Source: Pigoraptor vietnamica (Eukaryota; Opisthokonta; Filasterea). Taken from it: a stretch of 16,114 nt of DNA. The notes under the pieces were generated by a model. It searched no databases. It had not been told where the DNA came from and was given only the letters and a program-made list of their open reading frames with translations. Numbering within the stretch: position 1 is the first letter of the stretch; each line of letters begins with the position of its first letter. Shown here in pieces: positions 7,993 through 16,114 of this stretch. A program made the translations under genes and the position numbers. Location: contig CALSCQ010001663.1 of assembly GCA_943704525.1 (NCBI GenBank), forward strand, positions 1 to 16,114, written 5' to 3'.

Positions 7993-10104
7993 CTAACATG
8001 TCGTTTGCATGAAACAGGCGACTCTTTTTTTGGACGCGAGTTTTCCGACTCCCATGACAATACCCAGTGCATGTGTTTGAGTGGCACACGGCATGTCGTA
8101 CGTGGTCGCGTCAAAGACCTTGGGCCCGCGAAACTGCGGAAAGTTGTCCAGAACGTCGCACCATATGAGCTCGTGGGTGCACTCCGCGATGTTCAACCAC
8201 ACGCCGTACCCAAATCGGCCGGGCATGGAGCGCTGAAGGCAGCGCTCGAAAACTCGCGGCTCGTTCTCCTCGAACCACCGCACGAAATCAAGCCGGCCCT
8301 CGCACAACGCGCACTCGAGCGCAGCGTCGCATTCCTCGTCGCGCTCCGAGGGAGAGAGGCGCCCGAGCACAAAGCGGAACAGCTCCCACCGCCGCGACAG
8401 GCACGCCGCAGACAGCGACGCGCGCAGGCCGGGCACGCGACGGTCGATCATGCGCGCCAGGTCGACGTGGCCTCCCCTCACGGCCTCGTCCAGCGCACTA
8501 GTAAGGTCAAACGGCCTCTGCTGTGCATCAAAGGCGCCCGGCAGCCGCGCCGCAGCCGAGTCCGTCACCGTCTCAGCGCGCGCGTTCACGTCGATCATGT
8601 ACGACACGACGGCAGAGTGCCCCTCGCGCGCTGCACTCTTGATGGCGTCCGCAACGCGCACGCGCGACAAAATGCCGACGACGTCGAGACAAGAGCACAG
8701 GTGGCGCAGGAGTGCCGCGTCGCCGGCCGACATGGCGCGGCAAAACCAATCGCGCGCAATGTCGTCCGCCTCGTTTTGCGGCAGGTGTCGCGCAAAGTTC
8801 CACGCAAAGTCCACGAATTCCGAAGAAACGGAGCGTTCGGCGTGGCACATGCTCTGAATTACAAATTCACAGAGACGACCTTCGGAACGCATCCACTCGA
8901 GCGCCGCAACCGCACGGAGCTCCCATAGGAAAAGGACCGCCGAGGTCAAGTCCTTCTGCCTCATGCATGCAGCCACCTCTCTGGCCGCCTCGTGCTCGCC
9001 GTGCAGCAGGAGCTCGACAAGTATCTCGCGACCGCGCGTGTCTACGTCGGCGGCTCGCTGGGCCTCCGCCCGCTCGGCTCGCTGGGCCTCCGCCCGCTCG
9101 GCGCGCTTCGAGCCGAGCGCGCGCAGACGTGCAGCAAGGTCCGCACTGAACGTGACGCGACTCGCCGGCGCCGCGGTGACGTCCTGGTGGTGGTCGCGCC
9201 CGAGGGCCGGTTTTTGCGCGCGTGTCGTGACGAGCTCGAGCAGGGCGGCAAATTGCGTGTCGTCCGCATCTTCCGCGGCGTACAGAAGCTCCTCGTCCGT
9301 CCTGGCCTCATTCTCGCGACGGCACTCGGCGTATATGACTTCGATCACGGCCGCAAAATTGCTGCTGCTGCAGCCGTGCGTGATGGGCATGTCGAATGCG
9401 CTGGACAAGTGAGCCGGGGAGCAGGGGCGGAGGAGGGGGAGCAGCCGCAAAACGAGGTCCACTTCTCTGCGACGGACGGCAGCGTCAAACGCTGCATAAT
9501 GCCCAAGACACGCCGGCGCCCGCTCGAGCAGAGCGAGCGTGTGCGCGCGGGAAGGGTCGCCAGCATAGTCCGGCACGAATATGTCTTTCCTCGGAGTCAC
9601 ATCGTGGATGCGGTTGCACACGATGAACACGTACACGTCCCAACTGCCCCACCAATGATCGGTAAAACCAAGCCCGTCGCGACAGTACGACACGCGGCCC
9701 CGCTTGACCTCGTCCTCGTGGAGCAACTCGACCAGCTCCAAGTGTCCGTTGAGGGCGGCGTTGTGAATGTCCCAGTGGCGGTACGGGCGGTATTCGGAGA
9801 GGTCGCCCACCACGCACTTATCGACGACGTCGCGAAACCGGTCCAAAAACCCGCGCAGCGCCTTGCACGTCGCGCGCAGGTGGCCGACGTCCGTGGGCGT
9901 GAAGCGGCCCACCTTGACGAGATGCAAGAGCACCTCTTCCGAGAGAAGGTCGAGGAGCGGCGAGAAACGGTCGAGACGCCGCTCGCCCATCGTCGTTCCC
10001 GCTGTGCACGCACTAACATAAGAAGGCGATGCGACCAAAACACCGGAAGAGGGCGAGGCCGCGCGCGCCACGACAAGGGGCGGCGGCGACGCCACGTGCG
10101 CCAT
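7993..10104 (-). CDS. F-box/ankyrin-type repeat protein, intronless
   Basis: A single 703-residue open frame. Residues about 48-90 have the F-box shape (LLSEEVLLHLV, then DVGHLRATCKALRGFLDRF), the motif that docks on Skp1 in SCF ubiquitin ligases. Ankyrin-like helix pairs follow, for example IHNAALNGHLELVELLHE at 113-130 and, near the C-terminal half, segments like SALDEAVRGGHVDLARMID and SAAREGHSAVVSYMI; these normally bind substrate. The repeats are irregular, so this is a divergent array. A 24-bp DNA repeat encodes a short AERAEAQR repeat near residue 335. Met1 directly follows an in-frame TGA; Met39, just before the F-box, is a possible alternative start. By family knowledge the product would be a substrate adaptor for ubiquitination, in cytosol or nucleus. 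F-box plus ankyrin proteins are abundant in giant viruses and some amoebae, and the lack of introns contrasts with two neighbouring genes. Confidence 0.8.
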   Translation of the reverse strand: MAHVASPPPLVVARAASPSSGVLVASPSYVSACTAGTTMGERRLDRFSPLLDLLSEEVLLHLVKVGRFTPTDVGHLRATCKALRGFLDRFRDVVDKCVVGDLSEYRPYRHWDIHNAALNGHLELVELLHEDEVKRGRVSYCRDGLGFTDHWWGSWDVYVFIVCNRIHDVTPRKDIFVPDYAGDPSRAHTLALLERAPACLGHYAAFDAAVRRREVDLVLRLLPLLRPCSPAHLSSAFDMPITHGCSSSNFAAVIEVIYAECRRENEARTDEELLYAAEDADDTQFAALLELVTTRAQKPALGRDHHQDVTAAPASRVTFSADLAARLRALGSKRAERAEAQRAERAEAQRAADVDTRGREILVELLLHGEHEAAREVAACMRQKDLTSAVLFLWELRAVAALEWMRSEGRLCEFVIQSMCHAERSVSSEFVDFAWNFARHLPQNEADDIARDWFCRAMSAGDAALLRHLCSCLDVVGILSRVRVADAIKSAAREGHSAVVSYMIDVNARAETVTDSAAARLPGAFDAQQRPFDLTSALDEAVRGGHVDLARMIDRRVPGLRASLSAACLSRRWELFRFVLGRLSPSERDEECDAALECALCEGRLDFVRWFEENEPRVFERCLQRSMPGRFGYGVWLNIAECTHELIWCDVLDNFPQFRGPKVFDATTYDMPCATQTHALGIVMGVGKLASKKRVACFMQTTC
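9051..9108. repeat. 24-bp in-frame tandem repeat inside the F-box/ankyrin gene
   Basis: CGGCTCGCTGGGCCTCCGCC begins at 9051 and again at 9075, with a partial third copy from 9099. The period of eight codons keeps the frame and adds charged AERAEAQR units, probably a helical linker within the protein. Confidence 0.85.
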
Positions 10105-11310
10105 TCAATGGTGGGCGCGCGCGACAAAACGAGGGAAGCGTTGGATGTGGCAAGTGCAACAAAATGTAATCCAAGCGACGCCGCGCACCCGCACCGCGAG
10201 AAATGGAAAAAGGCGCACTGACCAAAAAGAAGGGGCGGGGGTGCGGGGAGTTTAGGAGGGGGTGGCGGAGAGTGTGTGTGTGGTGCGCATGGTGTGTAGC
10301 GTCGAGTAACGGCGGACAGATGACCTCATCATCAAGTCCGATTTTTCCCGCGCTTTTTGGGTGCGTTACCCAGCGGGGCCTTTGCTGAATGTAAATTTAC
10401 TTTTTCCCCCCACTCCAAACCCGTGCCTTTTGCCGTTGACAACCGCAAGCATGTCTCTTGCGCGTCTCAAATGTGCCACGGCCAGGCAGTATCCAATGAA
10501 TTGCACGGGCAAGTGTGCCGGTGTTCGCTGTGCTCCCAGATCCCTCAGGTGTTCGTTGCAGTTCAACAAAAAGAGCTTGCGTAGGGACTTCTTCTCGCAT
10601 TCGCTGCCACATTGCCCTCGTCATCGCGCCCGGCGTGCGCCTAGCCACGTGACGGTCCGCGTGTGCGACGCGGACGCTGCCATTGATCACCGGCATCGCC
10701 ATTGCCGTCCTTCTCGCGAACCTCACAACAGAGAGAGCCTGCCGTAGGGGCTTTTTCTCGCATTCGCACACGTGATGCTGCCACACGGGCTCGTCATCGC
10801 GCCCGGCGTGCGCCCAGCCACGTGACAGCCCGCGTGTGCGACGCGGACGCTGCCACATTGATCACCCCATTGCCGCCTTTCTCGCGAGTCTCACGAACGA
10901 AGAGGCGTCCGTTCGTCGGCGGCAATTTTGCGCACCAGAGGACGTTCGACGTTCGTCCGTGCAGAGCCCATCTCCGCCGCTGCTGTACGGCCGAGCACTA
11001 GTGGTGACCCCTTCCCCGGTGCATGTCATCGCCGCAAACACGACTACCGCGTACCGGGGGATTGCGCCCGTCTAACGTGCGTCGTTCAAAATTGGCTCGT
11101 GCGCTCTTATAGTTTCACCTTTGATATATATTGCGCGTTCACCGATCTTAAACTCCCGCCACTCGGAGACCAGAGCCCTCCACGCAGCCGGGCAGACTCG
11201 GTGGGAAGACTGCCGGGGCACTGGGGTAGAAATAATTTATGTGGACATCTTGCCAATAACGCGCAGCCAACGCTCGTCCGAGGACCGCCAAGGTCCCGGG
11301 CACGCAGCCG
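10105..11310. other. Intergenic region between two minus-strand genes
   Basis: About 1.2 kb. It should contain the promoter of the F-box/ankyrin gene (near 10105-10350, with a GT tract at 10271-10282, so CA on the sense strand), a 10-bp palindrome GTAAATTTAC at 10391-10400, the 163-bp duplication (listed separately), and an AT-rich GATATATATTG at 11123-11133. Short ORFs here are not convincing. Confidence 0.45.
10581..10912. repeat. 163-bp imperfect tandem duplication
   Basis: Copy one starts with GTAGGGACTTCTTCTCGCAT at 10581 and copy two with GTAGGGGCTTTTTCTCGCAT at 10744. Shared blocks include GTCATCGCGCCCGGCGTGCG, CCACGTGAC and CGCGTGTGCGACGCGGACGC, as well as ATTGATCACC and CTCGCGA. Copies differ by substitutions and small indels. 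Each contains an E-box-like CACGTG (10646-10651 and 10819-10824). The position is intergenic, upstream (in sense) of the F-box/ankyrin gene. Confidence 0.85.
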
Positions 11311-13829
11311 CTACAGCACCAATTCTGCGGCGCACGAGTAAAAGTGACGCAGCAGCGAGACCTTCTGGCGCAGCGACGTCGTCTCTTCGGCGGCGTGCAA
11401 CATACCCCTCACCGCGGCGCCGCGGCGGTGGTACGAGGGGCACCCGTCCCTCCCGTCTGCGGCGGCGGCGTCCGCGTCCGGCATTCGCGTCTCCCCGGAC
11501 GTGTCGCTGCTCCCCGCCCGCGAGCTGTTGTTGCGCCCTCTAGTAACCGCAACAACCGGCGCACATGTGCGTGGCAAAACGGGGGGAGAAAAAAAAATGC
11601 ATCATCAATGCGGGGCCGAGAATGCACAGTGCCAAAAGAAGCAAAAACGCACCGGACGATGGCCGCTCCGCCGAGCTCGGTACGGTCCGTGGCGAACTGG
11701 CGGGCCGTGTCGTACAGCGCGCACAGCTCGGCCGTCACGGCGGCCAGGAGCGGCCTGGCGGCAAGCGAGGCCTGCTTCCACGCCCACGACAGCGCCGCCG
11801 CGCGGTTGGACATGACGGCGGCGCGGGCTGCCGGCTGGGTCGCACTGCCGTCGACGACGCCAAATGCCGCCGCGCGCCTGTGGGCACTCGCCGCGCTCTC
11901 GTCTCGGCCGTCTCTGGTGGCCGCATCGAATGACTCTGCGCGCTGTGTAGCCTCGCAGTCCCGACGGAGGGCGAGGAGCCGCGCGCGCGCCTCCACAAAA
12001 CGTCCAATCTCCGCCAGCATGGCCTGCAGAACCGTCAGAAGAAACCTCAGTTTGTGGCAGTCATTGGGGTTGAACCCCGATCGACTCTAAGAGCGCCAGA
12101 AGAGAGAGAGAAAAAAAGGGAGTGTCCCCCCCCGGATGTGTAACACGGCGGGGCAGCGACAAACACGAACCCGTATGCTCTCCGCGCGCGGCACCGACTT
12201 GGCGAGATCGCCGGAGTAAATGGCCTCGAGTAGCTGCGACGACGGCAGCCCGTCAGAGATGCACGTCCGTGACATCCGCACATCACGCACATCCGTGACA
12301 CGCGGATGAAAGGGGGAGAGACCATCGCACATCCACACGCAGTGCACAAAATAGATGCACAATCCACGTACACCCTCATTGAACGACACAAAGCCGCCGC
12401 ACCACGAGCCATTTTTACACAAATATTCGGCACAAAAGAGGAAACCCCCACCGCCACGTGCCCGGCCCCAAATATCGCGCCGCTCGCGGCTGCTGCGCTC
12501 TCGGCCCACACCGGCGCAGCAGACGTCATCGCCGCATCCGCCGCCGCAGTGGCGGGGTCGCGCATGAGCGCAATGCGCGCGCGGACGGACACGAGCTCCT
12601 CCCTCAGCGCCGCGCCCTCCGCCAGGGCCCCACCACCGGCCGAGTCCTGCTCGGGACGCCGATCGGCCGCCGCACGTCCCGCGCCCGCAGAGTCGTCGTC
12701 GCACCGCTGCTTTCCCTTGCCCTTGTCGTCGCCCTCGCCGGCGTCACGGACATTGCCGTCGGCACAACCGCCCTGCGCGAGCCTCGGCCGCTTGCGCGCG
12801 CTCTCGTAGAGGCTCGGGCTGGCGGCATCCTCCTGGCGGCCCCTTCGCCTCGTCAATTCCGCGGCTGCCGGCGAGCCGCCGTCCTTGCTTGCCGGCAACA
12901 CTGTCGGTGCGGCAGGGGGTTGCTGCTGCTGCTGCGGCGTGGACGGAACCGAGCGGCTGCCGGACACAACGGCGCGCTCGAGCTCGGCGCACCTCTGCAC
13001 GAGGGCGTCGAGGTATTCGCGCGGCAGAATGGCGCGCTGCAGTGCGCGCTTGGGGCGCATGGAGAGAACGCATAAAATTGGTAAAAAGAATCGGTCGAGG
13101 AAAAAAATGCAGCTCATCGCGCGCAACTCACCACTTCGTCGCCCGTGAATCCGTGTGGGTCCGGGAGTCCCAGAACGCGACGTGCGGGTTCGTCTGCGGC
13201 ACAACATTATGTTCAGCATTTTGTGATAGTTAAATTCACGACGATATTCGAGTGTGTGCGTGTGTGCGTGCGTGAGTGGTTGTGGGTGTGCCTGTGTTTT
13301 GTTTGTTTGTGTGTGTGTGCGCGCGCGCGTATCTGCACGACTGAGAGCCCACCGAACAGCGACGCGAAGCCGCACTTGCAACAAAACGCGCGCGAGTGCG
13401 AATCGGCATCCGCATCGTCCGAGAATTCGCCCTGCGCTGCGGGTCCGTTCCATTCGCCGCGCCCAGAAAGCTCGTCCACGGTGACAGGCGCGGCGGCTGG
13501 GTGGACGACAAAGGCCATGCAATTCTCGCAGAGGGCGAGGAGGCACGAGCACGACGGGCTGCAAGTGAGGAATCGAGAACGAGATGCGCGCGACATTGCA
13601 TTGTGAGAAAAGGGTTTTGGAGGCAGCCAAGTGCAAACGCACAATACAAGGCGTGACTGTCAAAGTAGCTGGGTCTCTACACAGGAATCCGAGTCGCGCA
13701 CCACCGCAGAGTGGCGTGCGTTGCTCCCGCCGCACGGCCCTCCACCAGCGGAGCCCGAAAGGCGACAGAGCTCGCACACCGCGCACGCGGACACGCAAAG
13801 TGCGCCGCGCGTCGAACGGCAGCAGCCAT
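11311..13829 (-). CDS. Seven-exon gene: putative nuclear protein with cysteine-rich N-terminus
   Basis: I reconstruct exons 13829-13681, 13558-13353, 13193-13132, 13036-12452, 12233-12195 (or to 12171), 12023-11653 and 11539-11311; all phases match, and TAG is at 11313-11311. The length is 546 residues (554 with the longer exon 5). ATG 13829 follows CACCCGAG. Cysteines lie at C13-x4-C18, C53/C55, C60-x2-C63 and C109, C110-x2-C112 followed by G: a plausible zinc-binding fold. Next come a helical LPREYLDALVQRCAELERAV segment (about 143-162), Q5 (174-178), a basic RKRPR patch (220-224; a likely nuclear signal), a low-complexity Asp/Gly/Ala-rich stretch and a helical C-terminal half (about 335-470). 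LLALCENC and FCCKCG resemble the cysteine knuckles of Mis18/Yippee-type proteins followed by coiled coil, but this is weak. The gene is divergent from the secreted-protein gene at 14286. Exon 1 frame and exon 5 limits are the least certain. Confidence 0.6.
12195..12233 (-). other. Putative microexon (39 nt)
   Basis: Thirteen phase-0 codons (LLEAIYSGDLAKS) lie between the acceptor GTCGCAG and the donor GTGCCG. An alternative donor, GTTCGT at 12170, would lengthen the exon to 63 nt, also phase 0. The flanking introns are about 218 nt and 171 nt (147 nt with the longer exon). Confidence 0.4.
13194..13352 (-). other. Intron with sense-strand CA/CG tract
   Basis: A 159-nt intron, from donor GTGGGC to acceptor CCGCAG. 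On the sense (minus) strand it holds (CG)n then (CA)n and CAAA units (plus coordinates about 13250-13332), then an AT-rich stretch before the acceptor. Confidence 0.6.
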
Positions 13830-14285
13830 CTCGGGTGCGCGCGTGCGCGTGCGCAAAACACAAAAAGCCGATTGGGGACGATTCCGGCAAAATCAGCGTT
13901 GCACAACTTTGTTTCGGCTTGGTTTTGTATCTCGCGCCAAATTTTGACCGAGCTCTCGCACAAATTGTGATTACAGGGCTATATTTAGAAACACTTCGTG
14001 CCGCGTTTGTCTTTCTTTGGCAAACGCAGGCGTGTCCGTGTCACACGAACCCGATGACCGCACACACACACACACACACTCCCCGCTTCGCATCGTCCCA
14101 CGAACCAACGCGAACCCACGCGCCACACACACGTGCAGCACATGCGACCCTCTCCTACCCTCTCCCAATCAATAAGCGCACTTTCCTCCCTCCTTTTAAG
14201 AGGAGGGCGCATTCCCGTAGCTAATATCTTCATTGCTGACAGCAAGATTGACACGAAGGGCCGCCACACTTTTTCTTCAAACAAA
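13830..14285. promoter_or_regulatory. Divergent promoter region
   Basis: 456 bases separate the start codons of the minus-strand cysteine-rich gene and the plus-strand secreted-protein gene. They include a (CA)n tract at about 14061-14080, a CCAAT at 14165-14169 and a TATA-like palindrome at 14188-14207. Both genes may share this regulatory DNA. Confidence 0.5.
14188..14207 (+). promoter_or_regulatory. TATA-like element within an 18/20 palindrome
   Basis: CCCTCCTTTTAAGAGGAGGG has six-base arms (CCCTCC/GGAGGG) around TTTTAAGA. It lies about 80-98 bases upstream of the ATG at 14286, with a CCAAT about 20 bases further up; this spacing fits a core promoter. Confidence 0.4.
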
Positions 14286-15833
14286 ATGGCGCGCCTCGCG
14301 ACCGCGCTCCTGTGCGCCCTCGCCCTCCTCGTCGGCGGCGCCTCTGCGTTTGGTCCCGCGCACGCCCACATTGCCAATGCCGCCGTCGGCGCGTTTGACG
14401 TCGCCGTGCGTCTCGCTGGTGCCGCATCCAACGCACCTCACCTGCACCGCCGCGCGTGCACCGACCCGAACGAGCTGCTTGCGCTCATGTCCAAGGCGCC
14501 CAACTGCCTCCCGATCTTTATGAGCATCATGGAGGCCTCGCAAAAGTGCGTGTCGATTGCCTCGGGACCGTCGGCGTCGTCGTGCTCGCCGCAGGAGCTC
14601 GTGCAGACGGTGGTTCCCGCGTTTCTGGCCAACATCAACGGGTTCTGCGACAACGGCTGCGGCCAAGTCATCGTCTCGATCATCCAAAAGTGCGGCGGCG
14701 AGGCGTTTTCGGGCCTGCTTCCCAACAGCACCGACCCCTCGGCTCTGGTCACGACAAGCCTCAACCTCGTCTGCAGCATGGTCTCGTGGGGATCCCCCTG
14801 CCGCCCCGTCGTCACGCGCCTCGCCACCTCTCCGGACTGCATCCTGGACTACATGAAGATTAGCGCGGACCTCCAGAAGGTCGGCTCGGCCCACCTCGGA
14901 CCCGCCGGTTCGCCTCCTCCGGGCGGCAACGGCACCGGTGGTGACGCCGCTGGCGGGTACGCCGGAACGATCCGCGCGGTCGTCGCGAGCGCCATGCCTT
15001 ACCTTGCCGTGTTCAAGCAGCACACTGGGCCGCTCTGCGGGAGGGGCTGCGGCTCGATCCTCGTCGACTTTACAAAGTACTGCGAGCCGATGCTCATCTC
15101 TGCGTTCGCGGGCAACCTGCCGTCCGAGATCCCGCTCGACGTCATTGCGTCGTCCGACGGCGGCATGATCAACTTTCTCTGCGCCCCGACCGGCAGCGCG
15201 GGCTCGGTGTGCGGCGCGGTCATTGGCGACGCGCTCAACGCGACGTTTGCAGAGGTGTCGCGGGCCGACGGCGGCCTGAACGCCATCGACGAGTTTTGCC
15301 TCATGGGCTCGTCGTGCAATGCGGCGTGCGGCGCGCTCATGAAGGGCCTCGCGCAGCACGCCGGGTGCTGCTACCCGTCGCTGCTGCAAATGTTCAGCGA
15401 GATTGTCCCCGCGATCTTGAAGATGCAGCCGAGCATCCCGTCCGGCACGAGCCTCCTCGTCTCGGCCGTCCTCACGACCATGATGAGCGGCAAGAACGCC
15501 TGCCACGTTAAGATGCCCGGGCTCTGCGCGCCGGCCTTCCCCTCCAGCGGCGGCATGCACTACCCGTCGGACCGCAATGGCGCGTACGCGGCGCACGGCA
15601 GCAGCAGCTCGCAGCCCAACGTGGCCGGCATTGTCGTCGGCGTCGTCCTGGGCGCCGTCGTCGCGTACTTTGCGCTCGGCTTTGTCTACAAGCGCTATGC
15701 CATGGGCATGCGCGGGGCGGACCAGATCCCCCACATCGACACGTTCCGCCGCCTCAAGGGGGCCAAGGCCACCGAGGGCGACGGCCGCGGCGGCTTCATG
15801 CGCCTCGACGAGGTCGAGGGCGAGAACGTCTGA
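14286..15833 (+). CDS. Secreted/type I membrane protein with three cysteine modules
   Basis: A 515-residue intronless frame. The ATG at 14286 sits in CAAACAAAATGGC, a good eukaryotic context; an upstream in-frame Met would bury the signal peptide. Residues 1-21 form a clear signal peptide ending in ASA. Three modules repeat the pattern C-x3-CG-x9-C: C121-C125-C136, C251-C255-C266 and C344-C348-C361/C362 (last spacing slightly longer), each with helical hydrophobic segments and further cysteines before it (C58, C74, C88, C100; C163, C172, C185; C299, C309, C338). A Gly/Pro linker spans about 207-225. N-glycosylation sequons lie at N147, N215 and N318. A membrane helix spans about 446-467, followed by KRY and a tail of about 45 residues. 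The arrangement suggests a disulfide-rich, helical cell-surface ectodomain. It recalls saposin-like folds only loosely; I do not assign a family. It is probably expressed from the divergent promoter. Confidence 0.88.
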   Translation: MARLATALLCALALLVGGASAFGPAHAHIANAAVGAFDVAVRLAGAASNAPHLHRRACTDPNELLALMSKAPNCLPIFMSIMEASQKCVSIASGPSASSCSPQELVQTVVPAFLANINGFCDNGCGQVIVSIIQKCGGEAFSGLLPNSTDPSALVTTSLNLVCSMVSWGSPCRPVVTRLATSPDCILDYMKISADLQKVGSAHLGPAGSPPPGGNGTGGDAAGGYAGTIRAVVASAMPYLAVFKQHTGPLCGRGCGSILVDFTKYCEPMLISAFAGNLPSEIPLDVIASSDGGMINFLCAPTGSAGSVCGAVIGDALNATFAEVSRADGGLNAIDEFCLMGSSCNAACGALMKGLAQHAGCCYPSLLQMFSEIVPAILKMQPSIPSGTSLLVSAVLTTMMSGKNACHVKMPGLCAPAFPSSGGMHYPSDRNGAYAAHGSSSSQPNVAGIVVGVVLGAVVAYFALGFVYKRYAMGMRGADQIPHIDTFRRLKGAKATEGDGRGGFMRLDEVEGENV

Positions 15834-16114
15834 ACAACGCCACCGTCCGTCTTCTTAATGCGGAGCCACTGCTCTTGCCGTGTTGATGTGTTTTCCCTGC
15901 GTTACGCTTCGCTTTGTTCGCGTCTCTGTCGCTGTCGCGTTCCCTCTATCCCTCTTGCGTTTTTGGGCTTCATACGGTCGTTTCCTTCTTGTAAAGTTGC
16001 TTATTTTTCGCCGTGGCCGCGAGCCGTTTTTTTCTTCGCGCTTACATTGCACTTTGAAGTGCGACGGAAGAGAAGAAGGGGGGGGGGGGGGGGGGGAAAG
16101 GGAGGCTGGCGTGT
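15834..16114 (+). other. 3' flank of the secreted-protein gene
   Basis: T-rich sequence after the stop, without a canonical AATAAA. A small inverted repeat GCACTT-TG-AAGTGC lies at 16049-16062, and a G19 run at 16078-16096. No gene is seen. Confidence 0.45.
16078..16096. repeat. Homopolymer G19
   Basis: An uninterrupted run of 19 G, followed by AAAGGGAGG. Such a run can form G-quadruplex structures and is prone to sequencing error. Confidence 0.9.

Noticed and set aside
8992-10221. A 409-residue plus-strand ORF (and 8005-8928) opposite the F-box/ankyrin gene
   Set aside because: Antisense shadows: Arg/Ala-rich, with no domain. The minus-strand frame has recognisable F-box and ankyrin-like segments.
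12047-13963. A 638-residue minus-strand open frame
   Set aside because: It reads through introns: it includes CA-repeat-encoded Thr/His/Arg runs and low-complexity stretches. The spliced model at 11311-13829 uses its frame only at 13036-12452 and gives better codon bias and phase-consistent junctions.
14277-15734. A 485-residue minus-strand ORF opposite the secreted-protein gene
   Set aside because: An antisense shadow caused by the high GC content. The plus strand has the signal peptide, membrane helix and regular cysteines.
16049-16062. Transcript-end hairpin like those of some giant viruses
   Set aside because: The arms are only six bases with a two-base loop, over 200 bases past the stop; chance is as likely.

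Overview
The window looks like nuclear DNA of a GC-rich, intron-bearing unicellular eukaryote (a protist or alga; I cannot name the lineage). The signs are: coding exons split by GT-AG introns of about 50 to 235 nt; a strong preference for G or C at third codon positions; a type II tRNA-Ser with Pol III-style internal promoter and T-run terminator; long homopolymer and CA/GT microsatellite tracts; and low coding density, with roughly half the window lacking any convincing gene. I see no bacterial operons, Shine-Dalgarno sites, CRISPR arrays or insertion sequences.

Layout. 1-1968 (+): 3' part of a multi-exon gene of unrecognised function; the window starts inside one of its introns. About 2286-3066 (-): the 3' part of a convergent gene that is either split by several short introns or decaying. 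3067-7442: a gene-poor stretch holding a GT microsatellite, a degenerate minisatellite of about 50-bp units (about 4675-5605), and AT-richer sequence with one doubtful ORF. 7443-7523 (+): tRNA-Ser(GCU), followed by a T-run terminator and a 64-bp tandem repeat. 7993-10104 (-): an intronless gene for a 703-residue F-box/ankyrin-type protein. 10105-11310: intergenic DNA with a 163-bp tandem duplication. 11311-13829 (-): a seven-exon gene, reconstructed here from phase-consistent splice sites, for a putative nuclear protein with a cysteine-rich N-terminus. 13830-14285: divergent promoter region with a CA tract, a CCAAT motif and a TATA-like palindrome. 14286-15833 (+): an intronless gene for a 515-residue secreted or type I membrane protein with three repeated cysteine modules. 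15834-16114: its 3' flank, ending in a G19 run.

The genes are in mixed orientation and I see no evidence that they act in one pathway. The more interesting points are: the spliced cysteine-rich protein, which may be a divergent Mis18/Yippee-like zinc protein; the intronless F-box/ankyrin gene, of a kind common in giant viruses, sitting among intron-rich genes; the three-module cysteine ectodomain, which I cannot assign to a family; and the consistent placement of CA-rich tracts on the sense strand of introns and upstream regions. I did not find a convincing new multi-gene system. All splice models are by eye and need transcript support.
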